From an uncultured Eubacteriales bacterium (GTDB taxonomy: Bacteria; Bacillota; Clostridia; Oscillospirales; CAG-382), in contig URSI01000074.1 in NCBI GenBank assembly GCA_900550505.1, positions 1-6,246 on the forward strand: DNA of 6,246 bases. Reading direction: 5' to 3'. Below are positions 1-6,193 of this stretch, one piece after another (positions within the stretch are counted from its first letter, which is position 1; every line of letters starts with the position of its first letter). The notes beneath the pieces are model-generated. The model was not told the origin of the DNA, made no database searches, and was given only the letters and a program-made list of their open reading frames with translations. A program made the position numbers and the translations under genes.

Positions 1-55
1 ATGATGCTTTTCAGTATGATGCTTTTCAGTATGATGCTTTTCAGTATGATGCTTT
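1..55. repeat. 15-bp tandem repeat covering the 3' end of the acyl-CoA synthetase gene
   Basis: A perfect period-15 repeat (plus-strand unit tcagtatgatgcttt) runs from the window edge to base 55: three full units (11-25, 26-40, 41-55) preceded by 10 bases of another. It stops at base 56, where the next bases no longer match. Read on the minus strand the unit is the end of the synthetase gene, Lys-Ala-Ser-Tyr-stop. Because 15 is a multiple of three, every copy keeps that frame and carries its own TGA. The first copy met by the ribosome (41-55) belongs to the gene; the others lie behind the stop. The array may continue beyond the window, so the copy number here is a minimum. Confidence 0.95.
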
Positions 56-1744
56 CCGCTTGATCTTGCGCGTCGTTGTCTTTTCGAATTCGTGGTCAAG
101 GAATTTGACCTGCTTGATGAGCTTGTAGGCGGGCAGTTTTCCGTTGAGCTCCGTTACAAATGCCCGCACCTGCTTTTCGAGCTCTTCCTGTCCGAGTTCC
201 TTCAGCTTATCCTGGTCGGGATACACCACGGCGCACAGTGCCGTCTCGCTGTCGTCTTCGTCGCGCTGCGCGCAGACCACGACGTCTGCTATCAGCAAAC
301 AGTCGGAGAGAAGCGCTTCTATTTCTTCAGGATATATGTTTTTGCCGTTGTTGAGAACTATAAGGTTCTTAAGTCTGCCCGTAACGTACAGCAATTCGCG
401 TTCAGCGTCGTATTTGCCCATATCACCTGTGTGGAACCATCCGTCGCGCAGAGCTTCCGCCGTCGCTTCGGGGTTTTTATAATAGCCGAGCATGACGCTC
501 GAACTCTTTACGCAGATCTCGCCTTCTCCGTTTTCGTTCGGCGAATCGATACGTATCTCAGAGCCCGGCAGCGGCACTCCGACAGAGTCGTTGTCATGAT
601 ACTCGTTTCTGTTGACAGAAACGATCGGAGCGCATTCCGTGATACCGTAGCCGTTTATTATAACGATGCCGATGCTCTCGAAGAAATTCGCAGTTTCTGC
701 CTTCATCGGCGCCCCGCCGGAGATTATGCATTTCAGTTCGCCGCCGAAATTCTTTGTGACGGAAGCAAACAACTGCTTGCGCAGGTCTATCCCGCACTTG
801 AGCAATGCGTTGCTTATTTTTATAAGCGTTCTCAAAGCACCGGCCTTGCCGCTGTCCTCCGCCTGCGCCCACACCCTGCGGTATATGTTTTCTATGAAAA
901 GCGGCACCACGAGCATCTCCGTCGGCTTGTAGAGCTTGAGGTTGGGGAGAAACGTACGCAGCGATTCATTGATACACACGGTCATGCCGTGATGCATCAT
1001 GGTCAGCAGCCCGTGCGTGGATTCATACGAATGATGGTACGGCAGCACCGAAAGGCAGCGCTCGGTTATTAGCATGAGCTGCTGCGCCAGCCGTATGTTG
1101 TCGACCGTGTTCCTTTCGGACAGCATGACGCCTTTTGCAAGTCCGGTCGTGCCCGAGGTGAACAGGAGCTGCTTGAGCGAATCGACGTCACGCGTTATGG
1201 AGGTATACGAAGTGTCGCCCTGCCCGAGCAGAGCCGCGCCGCTTTCGATCAGATCGTTCATCGAAAGGTGACCTTCCGGGATCCCCTCCTTAGGTGCGGT
1301 CATACATATGAAGTTTTTTACGTCGGGAGCGCTTTTTGCCGCCTCTGTCAGCTTTTGAAGCATCGAGCCGGTGTAAATGACCGTGTCGACGTCCCCGGTA
1401 TTGAGTATGTAGGCAATATCGGCAGCCGGAAGCTCCTTGTCTATCGGCACGACCACTCCGTCGCAGTTGAGCGCCGTGACATATGAAAGCAGCCATTCGT
1501 AGCAGTTGTCGCCGATGATCGCTATATGTCCGGATGAGATTCCGAGCCGGCACAGCTGCGTGCCGTATGAATCGACGAGCTGCTTGAAGCGCTTGTACGA
1601 GACTTCGACCACTTCTCCGTTTTTCTTGTACTTGACATAGGGGCGGTCGCCGAAATCGGCGGCTGCGCCGTCGACGAGCTCGCGCAGGCTGCTCAGAGGT
1701 CTGACTTCATAAAGCGGATAATTATGCTTTTTGTTTCTGTACAT
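41..1744 (-). CDS. Long-chain acyl-CoA synthetase (AMP-forming, FadD-like)
   Basis: This 567-residue cytosolic enzyme of the adenylate-forming (ANL) superfamily activates a carboxylic acid, probably a fatty acid, with ATP to an acyl-adenylate and then to acyl-CoA. Visible core motifs: the phosphate-binding loop FTSGTTGLAKG (about 195-205), YGITE (366-370), GWFHTGD with the ribose-binding Asp (435-441), the hinge region GRLKN (456-460) and the C-terminal KTTTRKIKR stretch, whose Lys560 aligns with the catalytic lysine of the mobile domain. Length and motif order fit an intact long-chain acyl-CoA synthetase; chain length cannot be read from sequence. The ATG follows a strong GAGGTGG site (1749-1755 on the complement) by 4 nt. 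The gene is last in a four-gene operon, 15 nt after the DUF1667 gene. Its final codons and stop are the first unit of a tandem repeat. A medium-chain or aryl acid substrate remains possible. Confidence 0.93.
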   Translation of the reverse strand: MYRNKKHNYPLYEVRPLSSLRELVDGAAADFGDRPYVKYKKNGEVVEVSYKRFKQLVDSYGTQLCRLGISSGHIAIIGDNCYEWLLSYVTALNCDGVVVPIDKELPAADIAYILNTGDVDTVIYTGSMLQKLTEAAKSAPDVKNFICMTAPKEGIPEGHLSMNDLIESGAALLGQGDTSYTSITRDVDSLKQLLFTSGTTGLAKGVMLSERNTVDNIRLAQQLMLITERCLSVLPYHHSYESTHGLLTMMHHGMTVCINESLRTFLPNLKLYKPTEMLVVPLFIENIYRRVWAQAEDSGKAGALRTLIKISNALLKCGIDLRKQLFASVTKNFGGELKCIISGGAPMKAETANFFESIGIVIINGYGITECAPIVSVNRNEYHDNDSVGVPLPGSEIRIDSPNENGEGEICVKSSSVMLGYYKNPEATAEALRDGWFHTGDMGKYDAERELLYVTGRLKNLIVLNNGKNIYPEEIEALLSDCLLIADVVVCAQRDEDDSETALCAVVYPDQDKLKELGQEELEKQVRAFVTELNGKLPAYKLIKQVKFLDHEFEKTTTRKIKRKASY

Positions 1745-1759
1745 TGTTCCACCTCGTGT

Positions 1760-2131
1760 TTATTTTTCGATCTCGCGTCCTGCGATAAGGTTCACTCCGT
1801 CCTGTACAAAATCGCGGCATATGATCTGCCCGACTTTTACCGGAACGCTGACTTTCAAAGCGGCGGCAAGGCGCATGGCTTCAAACAGCAGATCCTTGTG
1901 TATCGGCTTGTCGGTCTTGACCGGCAGCATCGGCACGGTCTCTGAGTCCGTCTTAACCGTCGTGGTGAGCGTGCGGACGGGCATTTTCAGCTCTGCCTTC
2001 GCGTAGTTGGCTCCGCGCGCACAGAAATTCCCTTCACATGAGCTCATGTCTCCGTTTTCGTCTGCGGTAACGGTGAGCCGACAGCCTCTCGGGCAGATGA
2101 TGCATGTCATTTTTCTTGTTTCTATACCCAT
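1760..2131 (-). CDS. DUF1667 family cysteine-rich protein
   Basis: This 123-residue soluble protein matches the DUF1667 family (small proteins with conserved CxxC pairs, encoded beside GlpA-like and FAD/NAD oxidoreductase genes). The function is not established. The N-terminal half holds C10-x2-C13-x3-C17, then C32 and C37 followed by Ala-Arg-Gly; one more cysteine is at 105. The C-x2-C-x3-C...C-x-(R/K)-G spacing resembles the N-terminal [4Fe-4S] domain of molybdopterin oxidoreductases, so a metal or Fe-S site is likely (inference). The C-terminal half, from about residue 50, has VRTLTTTVK and a PVKT segment and no cysteine cluster. The start at 2131 (MGIETRK) is chosen because a GGGAGG site lies 9 nt upstream; an open frame continues to 2182 but would overlap the previous gene. 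It starts 16 nt after the oxidoreductase stop, so it is cotranscribed and probably a subunit or electron carrier for it. Confidence 0.9.
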   Translation of the reverse strand: MGIETRKMTCIICPRGCRLTVTADENGDMSSCEGNFCARGANYAKAELKMPVRTLTTTVKTDSETVPMLPVKTDKPIHKDLLFEAMRLAAALKVSVPVKVGQIICRDFVQDGVNLIAGREIEK

Positions 2132-2140
2132 TATGCTCTT

Positions 2141-2146
2141 CCTCCC
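2141..2146 (-). promoter_or_regulatory. Shine-Dalgarno site setting the DUF1667 start
   Basis: GGGAGG on the minus strand, 9 nt before the ATG at 2131 and directly after the TAA stop (2148-2150) of the oxidoreductase gene. It favours the MGIETRK start over the upstream in-frame ATG at 2182 and over the second methionine (ATG at 2110), which has only an A-rich stretch before it. Confidence 0.8.
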
Positions 2147-2147
2147 G

Positions 2148-3410
2148 TTACAGCAGTGTGATGCAGACGTCATCTGCTTCATTCAGTGCTGCGGCTGTGG
2201 CATCGTCTATGTCTATGCGCTGCATTTCGCTCGGCGTCAGGAACGCTGTCTTCCTTTTCCATACGACCGTTCCGTTTGCCATTATCGCCACGGTTCTGCC
2301 CGAACACGGAGATGACACACGGAAAAGCAGGGGAACACCGGTGAAATCCGTCACCGTCTGAGGGACGACATACCTGACGCCTCCGTCCTTGCGGATGACT
2401 TTGGACGATCCGACGCCGTTGTTTTTCGCCTCGTCGCCGGCCAGATACATCGCGGCGCTTCGTCCGGCGCGCGCCGCCTCGTCGGACACGTAATCGACAA
2501 GGTCGTGCACATGCAGCACGTTGCCGCAGGCAAAAACGCCCGGCACGGAAGTCTCGAGCCTTTCGCTGACGGTCGCTCCGCCGGTGATTGGGTCAAGCTT
2601 TACGCCCGCTCCGGCGGAAAGCTCGTTTTCCGGTATGAGTCCGACGGAAAGCAGCAGCGTATCGCACTCTATGTGCTCGCGGGTGGAATCGATGGGTCTT
2701 AGCTTGTCATCCACCTGCGCGATGGTCACACCCGTCACTCTTTCCTTCCCCGAGATCCCGACGACGGTATGCGAGAGACGCAGCGGTATCGAAAAATCCT
2801 CCAGACATTGTGCGATGTTGCGGCCGAGCCCGTTTGAATACGGCATCAGTTCGCACACCATCAGGACTTTGGCGCCTTCAAGTGTCAGACGGCGCGCCAT
2901 TATCAGACCAATGTCTCCTGAGCCGAGTATCACTACGCGGCGTCCGACCATTTTCCCCTGCAGATTCACATAGTGCTGCGCGGTCCCGGCAGTATATACG
3001 CCTGCGGGGCGCGTGCCGGGTATATTGAGCGCTCCGCGTGTGCGCTCGCGGCAGCCCATCGCGAGTATCACGGCACCTGCTTTCAGCCGGATGAGTCCGC
3101 GTTCGGAAGACACCGCCGTGACGACTCTGTCGCTGTCGACCGATATCACCATGGCACCGAGCAGGTATTCGATGCCCATGTCACGTACCTTTTCGATATA
3201 TCTTGCCGCATATTCCGGACCCGTGAGCTCCTCACCGAAGGTGTGGAGCCCGAACCCCGCGTGTATGCACTGAGTAAGTATGCCTCCGAGCGTGTCTCCG
3301 CGCTCAAGTATCAATATATCGCGCACGCCGTTTTGATATGCCGATACGGCGGCGGCAAGTCCGGCAGGACCGCCCCCTATTATTACAAGCTGTTTTTCAT
3401 TGGTCTTCAT
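2148..3410 (-). CDS. FAD/NAD(P)-dependent oxidoreductase (GlpA partner)
   Basis: A 420-residue cytosolic flavoprotein of the pyridine nucleotide-disulfide oxidoreductase fold. Domains in order: N-terminal FAD-binding Rossmann motif GGGPAG (12-17) with the acidic strand end at Glu36; a family signature GCRERTR (119-125); an inserted NAD(P)-binding Rossmann motif GSGDIG (163-168); the second FAD-contact motif TSVPGVFACGN (287-297); then a short beta-rich tail (about 345-402) containing FRVSSP and PSEMQRI. There is no redox-active CxxC pair, so it is not a disulfide reductase; it more likely passes electrons between flavin, NAD(P) and a partner. Homologues are encoded between GlpA-like and DUF1667 genes. 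The start codon overlaps the glpA-like stop as ATGA, indicating translational coupling, with GGGTGA 6 nt upstream. The physiological electron direction and acceptor are not determined by sequence; opine- or cyanide-oxidase-type alpha subunits are relatives. Confidence 0.92.
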   Translation of the reverse strand: MKTNEKQLVIIGGGPAGLAAAVSAYQNGVRDILILERGDTLGGILTQCIHAGFGLHTFGEELTGPEYAARYIEKVRDMGIEYLLGAMVISVDSDRVVTAVSSERGLIRLKAGAVILAMGCRERTRGALNIPGTRPAGVYTAGTAQHYVNLQGKMVGRRVVILGSGDIGLIMARRLTLEGAKVLMVCELMPYSNGLGRNIAQCLEDFSIPLRLSHTVVGISGKERVTGVTIAQVDDKLRPIDSTREHIECDTLLLSVGLIPENELSAGAGVKLDPITGGATVSERLETSVPGVFACGNVLHVHDLVDYVSDEAARAGRSAAMYLAGDEAKNNGVGSSKVIRKDGGVRYVVPQTVTDFTGVPLLFRVSSPCSGRTVAIMANGTVVWKRKTAFLTPSEMQRIDIDDATAAALNEADDVCITLL

Positions 3411-4816
3411 TTTGTGTCACCCGTAAGCAGTTTTCCGCTGCCCCTTTTGGATATTTCGGTCAGAGGCACGCCCAGCTCGCGTGCAAGTATGGCTGCCACC
3501 TTGGGCGAACAGAAACCGCCCTGACACCTTCCCATCCCGGCACGAGTGCGGAGCTTGACCCCGTCTACCGTCCGCGCGCCGAGAGGTCTGCGGATAGCGT
3601 CGACAATTTCCGCTTCCGTTATAGTCTCACAGCGGCAAATCACATGACCGAACAGCGGGTCACGCGCTATGAGTGCTTCCTTTTCCGCGTCGTCGAGCTC
3701 GGCAAAATGGGGACAGGCTTCTATGCGTCTCGTCCTGCCGGCGACCTGTGATATGTCAGCTCCGCTTTTTTCAAGCAGCGACAGGACATATTCGGCGACG
3801 GCCGGTGAAGAGGCAAGCCCGGGAGACTCTATTCCCGCGGCGTTTATAAACAGCGGATTTGCCTCTGAAGGCGCGATAACAAAATCGTCGGTCGTAGGCG
3901 TCGCCCTGACGCCCGAGAATTGCGTTATGACCCCGCGTGAGGAAAGCGACGGGACCGATTTTTTCGCATTCTCAAGGACAAATGCCAGCCCCTGTGCAGT
4001 CGTAGAGGTGTCCGCGCCGTCTTCGATCGCATCGGCATTGGGACCGACAAGCATGTTCCCCGAATCGGTCGGAAGCACCAGCACACCCTTGCCCTTTTCC
4101 GTGGGCACCGTGAATATGACGGAAGAAACGCAAAGGCTGTTCTTGTCATAGAGCATATATTCCCCGCGGCGCGGTATTATCGAGAACGAATCGTCGCCTA
4201 TGAGCGACGCAATATGCGCCGACCCGACGCCCGCACAGTTGACTATGCGGTGTGCGCGGATGGTACCGTTTATTGTAAAGTCGCCGTCGAACTCTATCGA
4301 ACGCACCTCCGTATTGAAGAGAAATTCGACCCCGTTGACCGCGGCATTTTCTGCAGCGGCTATCGTCAGCTTGTAGGGGCTGATGACCGCGCTGTCGGCA
4401 TACAGGGCGCCGACGGCGTCCGGACTGAGCGCCGGCTCGAGCTCGTGAAGCTCTTTGCTGTCTATCAGTCTGAGACCCTTTACCCCGTTCTTTTCGCCGC
4501 GCTCGAGCAGCGCACGAAGCGTTTCTGTTTGCTTCTCGTTAAAAGCCACGACGAGCGAAGGCATCGGTTTGTACGGCACGTCCAGCTCGCGGCACGTTTG
4601 CTCCATAAGCTGCGCCCCGCGGACATTCAGCTTGGCCTTGAGCGTGCCCGGCACCGGATCGTAGCCTGCGTGGACGACCGCCGAGTTTGCGCGGCTTGCG
4701 CCGGAGGCGAGGTCGTCGCCTTTTTCCAAAACTATGGTTTTAAGCCCTGTGAACGACAGCAGGCGGGCGGTCATCGAGCCCGTGACACCTGCGCCTATCA
4801 CCGCAACGTCATACAT
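3407..4816 (-). CDS. glpA: GlpA-like FAD-dependent glycerol-3-phosphate dehydrogenase with BFD [2Fe-2S] domain
   Basis: A 469-residue flavoprotein predicted to oxidise sn-glycerol-3-phosphate to dihydroxyacetone phosphate. An N-terminal DAO-fold domain (about 2-345) has the FAD motif GAGVTG (8-13), the GlpA-type segment SGASRANSAVVHAGYD (38-53), an RRGEYML strand (216-222) and the C-terminal FAD-contact segment GIESPGLASS (328-337). A BFD-like domain follows, with C394-x-C396 and C431-x4-C436, the usual ligands of a [2Fe-2S] cluster. No signal peptide or membrane helix is seen. The ATG at 4816 is chosen because AGGGG lies 8 nt upstream; the in-frame ATG at 4822 would be only 2 nt from it, and the longer open frame to 4918 runs upstream of the mapped promoter. 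First gene of the operon; its TGA overlaps the next ATG. L-2-hydroxyglutarate oxidase (LhgO) is a close relative and an alternative substrate call, but the BFD domain and neighbours favour GlpA. Confidence 0.88.
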   Translation of the reverse strand: MYDVAVIGAGVTGSMTARLLSFTGLKTIVLEKGDDLASGASRANSAVVHAGYDPVPGTLKAKLNVRGAQLMEQTCRELDVPYKPMPSLVVAFNEKQTETLRALLERGEKNGVKGLRLIDSKELHELEPALSPDAVGALYADSAVISPYKLTIAAAENAAVNGVEFLFNTEVRSIEFDGDFTINGTIRAHRIVNCAGVGSAHIASLIGDDSFSIIPRRGEYMLYDKNSLCVSSVIFTVPTEKGKGVLVLPTDSGNMLVGPNADAIEDGADTSTTAQGLAFVLENAKKSVPSLSSRGVITQFSGVRATPTTDDFVIAPSEANPLFINAAGIESPGLASSPAVAEYVLSLLEKSGADISQVAGRTRRIEACPHFAELDDAEKEALIARDPLFGHVICRCETITEAEIVDAIRRPLGARTVDGVKLRTRAGMGRCQGGFCSPKVAAILARELGVPLTEISKRGSGKLLTGDTK

Positions 4817-4824
4817 TTTCATTA

Positions 4825-4829
4825 CCCCT
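4825..4829 (-). promoter_or_regulatory. Shine-Dalgarno site deciding the glpA-like start
   Basis: AGGGG on the minus strand lies 8 nt before the ATG at 4816 and only 2 nt before the in-frame ATG at 4822. The spacing supports the shorter protein that begins MYDVAVIGAG. The match to the anti-Shine-Dalgarno is moderate. Confidence 0.6.
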
Positions 4830-4846
4830 GAAAGATTTATTGTCAC

Positions 4847-4875
4847 ATTATACCCGATTTTTCTTTTTTTTTCAA
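4847..4875 (-). promoter_or_regulatory. Sigma-A-type promoter of the glpA operon
   Basis: On the minus strand, a -35 box TTGAAA (4870-4875) and a perfect -10 box TATAAT (4847-4852) are separated by 17 bases, the optimal spacing. The spacer is A-rich. Transcription should begin near 4840, leaving a leader of about 24 nt that holds the ribosome-binding site and no room for a riboswitch. No other equally good promoter was seen between the four genes, so the operon is probably read from here. Confidence 0.85.
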
Positions 4876-4917
4876 GACGTGCCGCCGTTTTTTTTTGGAA
4901 TAAAAACAATAACGCCA

Positions 4918-4946
4918 TTGAAAAAACTTTTTCCGTGTGATAGAAT
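4918..4946 (+). promoter_or_regulatory. Sigma-A-type promoter of the membrane-protein gene
   Basis: A -35 box TTGAAA (4918-4923) and -10 box TAGAAT (4941-4946) are 17 bases apart, and TG one base before the -10 (4938-4939) makes an extended -10. The predicted start near 4953 lies downstream of the possible GTG start at 4937, which rules that start out and supports the ATG at 4982. The promoter is divergent from that of the glpA operon; 42 bases, rich in T and A tracts, separate the two -35 boxes. Confidence 0.82.
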
Positions 4947-4981
4947 GTTACATCATCCGGTTGGAAGGCGGGGTATATTGT

Positions 4982-5536
4982 ATGGCATCAGGCGGAGAAA
5001 GCTCTGTAAATTATGCTGAATATCTTGTAGTCAGGGAAAAAGATTCTTACATCAGACGTATCAAATTTCTGTCCTGGCTTGCCGCGTTGCTGTTGCTTGC
5101 GGTAATATCGGTGCTGGTGCTGATCGTGGTGAAGATGCCGACGCTCGTGGTGCTGGGGCTGTTCTCTGCATGGGCGCTTCGGTGGTATTTGTCGCGCTAT
5201 GAGCGTATAGAATATGAATATGTGATCGCCTCTGCCACATTCAGGATGGAGGCAGTGCTTGCTCAGCGCACACGCAAACTGCTTTGCGAAGTTATGCTGC
5301 GTGACTTTGTCCGTGTTGTTCCGTATGCAGAGAATACGCAGGTGTGGGATTCGATAGATGCATCGAGACGTGTTTTTGCCGCGTCTTCGTATAAGTCTCC
5401 CGACCTTTATATCGGCGTGTACCGTGATTCGGACGGCTGCGACAGCGCGGTGCTGTTTGAAGCTACCAACAAGGCGCTGTCGATATTCCGTTTTTATAAC
5501 GCTTCGGCGACGACCGTCAAACCGGTCAGATATTGA
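4982..5536 (+). CDS. Small two-helix membrane protein of unknown function
   Basis: A 184-residue protein. A short polar N-terminus with basic residues (Arg25, Arg26, Lys28) precedes two hydrophobic helices (about 29-50 and 53-70) joined by a very short turn at KMP, then a soluble tail of about 110 residues. By the positive-inside rule both ends should be cytosolic. The tail is charged at first (RYERIEYEY, 72-80), continues with mixed beta/alpha character (RKLLCEVMLRDF, 98-109) and ends KPVRY. The general plan recalls small clostridial two-helix proteins such as DUF6106, but this is from memory and uncertain. No catalytic motif is seen. The ATG at 4982 has GGCGGGG 8 nt upstream and fits the mapped promoter. 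The gene is transcribed away from the glpA operon; the next gene is 108 nt downstream. Function not known. Confidence 0.82.
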   Translation: MASGGESSVNYAEYLVVREKDSYIRRIKFLSWLAALLLLAVISVLVLIVVKMPTLVVLGLFSAWALRWYLSRYERIEYEYVIASATFRMEAVLAQRTRKLLCEVMLRDFVRVVPYAENTQVWDSIDASRRVFAASSYKSPDLYIGVYRDSDGCDSAVLFEATNKALSIFRFYNASATTVKPVRY

Positions 5537-5555
5537 GACGGATGTTTTTATGATG

Positions 5556-5579
5556 TGACGCACGTGAACGTCATATAAT
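5556..5579 (+). promoter_or_regulatory. Possible promoter and overlapping inverted repeat before the lipoprotein gene
   Basis: A perfect -10 box TATAAT (5574-5579) is preceded by an inverted repeat TGACG (5556-5560), 8 bases, CGTCA (5569-5573). The arms extend imperfectly by about three bases each way, into the -10. No good -35 box is found at 16-18 bases, so any promoter here would be weak or activator-dependent. There is no T run after the repeat, so it is unlikely to be a terminator. A second -10-like TAGAAT is at 5594-5599, also without a clear -35. The rest of the 108-base gap holds only a short palindrome (5607-5620) and the ribosome-binding site. Confidence 0.35.
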
Positions 5580-5644
5580 CCGATTGCTCTTCATAGAATG
5601 TGGCGATGATGATTACATCACAATACATTCGAGAGGTAGCAACG

Positions 5645-6193
5645 ATGAAAAAACTGATTCCTCTGCTTCTGGCAGCCGTGCTGATCCTTTCTTCCTGCGG
5701 CACGGGCAACGGACTTGACGGCATGGCCGCGTCATTTGAACCGCCGCTGCGCATAACGGCGCGCATAACGAGCGGATCGACAGAGCTTGAGGCTGTCATA
5801 AGCTTTTACGACAGCGAAGCCGATGTCACCATGACGACCGAGTTTACGTCACCCGAGCCTCTGACGGGCCTGAGGGTGGAACGCAGGGCTGACGGCAGTC
5901 TCCATGCCGATTATGATGGGATAGTTTCCGATCTTGATGACGGCGCGCTGAATATCGTCGCAGTGACAAACGACATCCTCCAGGTGGTGCGGGAACGCCT
6001 GCTTACCGACGGCGCGATAGTAGAGCCCGAGGACGAACGCTATATGCAGGCCGAGATCCCGGTCAATGACGATACGGTAAAGATATATTTCGATGAAAAG
6101 ACCCAGACAGTGCTGCGTATCTCTTCCGATCTTTTCGGTGAGGACGTGACGATCGATCTGCTGAAATACGAGCAAATATCGCCTGCCGACTGA
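5645..6193 (+). CDS. Secreted lipoprotein of unknown function
   Basis: A 182-residue protein with a classic lipoprotein signal: MKK, a hydrophobic stretch LIPLLLAAVLIL (4-15) and the lipobox LSSC, with Cys18 as the lipidated residue after cleavage by signal peptidase II. The mature part (about 165 residues) is acidic, has no further cysteine and no transmembrane segment, and looks rich in alternating beta strands (TARITSG, ISFYDSEADVTMTTEF, DTVKIYFDEKTQTVLRI). This alternation, with a late KIYFDEKTQTVLRI strand pair, is loosely like LolA/LppX-type half-barrels; that is a weak structural guess. The ATG at 5645 has GAGGT 7 nt upstream; a longer frame from 5600 would put 15 extra residues before a good signal peptide and is rejected. 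A further gene starts 41 nt downstream and may be cotranscribed. Substrate and partner unknown. Confidence 0.88.
   Translation: MKKLIPLLLAAVLILSSCGTGNGLDGMAASFEPPLRITARITSGSTELEAVISFYDSEADVTMTTEFTSPEPLTGLRVERRADGSLHADYDGIVSDLDDGALNIVAVTNDILQVVRERLLTDGAIVEPEDERYMQAEIPVNDDTVKIYFDEKTQTVLRISSDLFGEDVTIDLLKYEQISPAD

Noticed and set aside
1..55. TGA recoded as an amino acid, turning the repeat into a Lys-Ala-Ser-Tyr-x protein tail
   Set aside because: No in-frame TGA interrupts any of the six genes, tryptophan is coded by TGG, and TGA terminates the glpA-like gene exactly at the ATGA overlap, so TGA is a normal stop here.
1..55. CRISPR array or attachment site at the left edge
   Set aside because: The units are contiguous 15-mers with no spacers and match the gene's own 3' end; there is no cas gene, integrase or tRNA.
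92..1072. A long plus-strand open frame (326 codons) opposite the acyl-CoA synthetase
   Set aside because: It is antisense to a gene with all adenylate-forming motifs, its translation has no recognisable domain, and long antisense frames are expected opposite GC-biased codons.
4214..4831. Plus-strand open frame (205 codons) opposite the start of the glpA-like gene
   Set aside because: Arginine- and histidine-rich shadow of the real gene. No domain, no supporting promoter, and it runs through the glpA start and leader.
4817..4918. N-terminal extension of the glpA-like protein by 34 residues
   Set aside because: It would be encoded upstream of the TATAAT/TTGAAA promoter and would put non-family sequence before the FAD-binding strand that normally begins the protein.
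4937..4981. GTG start giving the membrane protein 15 extra residues
   Set aside because: It lies inside the promoter, before the predicted transcription start, and has no ribosome-binding site; the ATG at 4982 has both.
4988..5563. Minus-strand open frame (191 codons) opposite the membrane protein
   Set aside because: Very basic, histidine-rich translation without a domain, overlapping a gene with a strong promoter and ribosome-binding site on the other strand.
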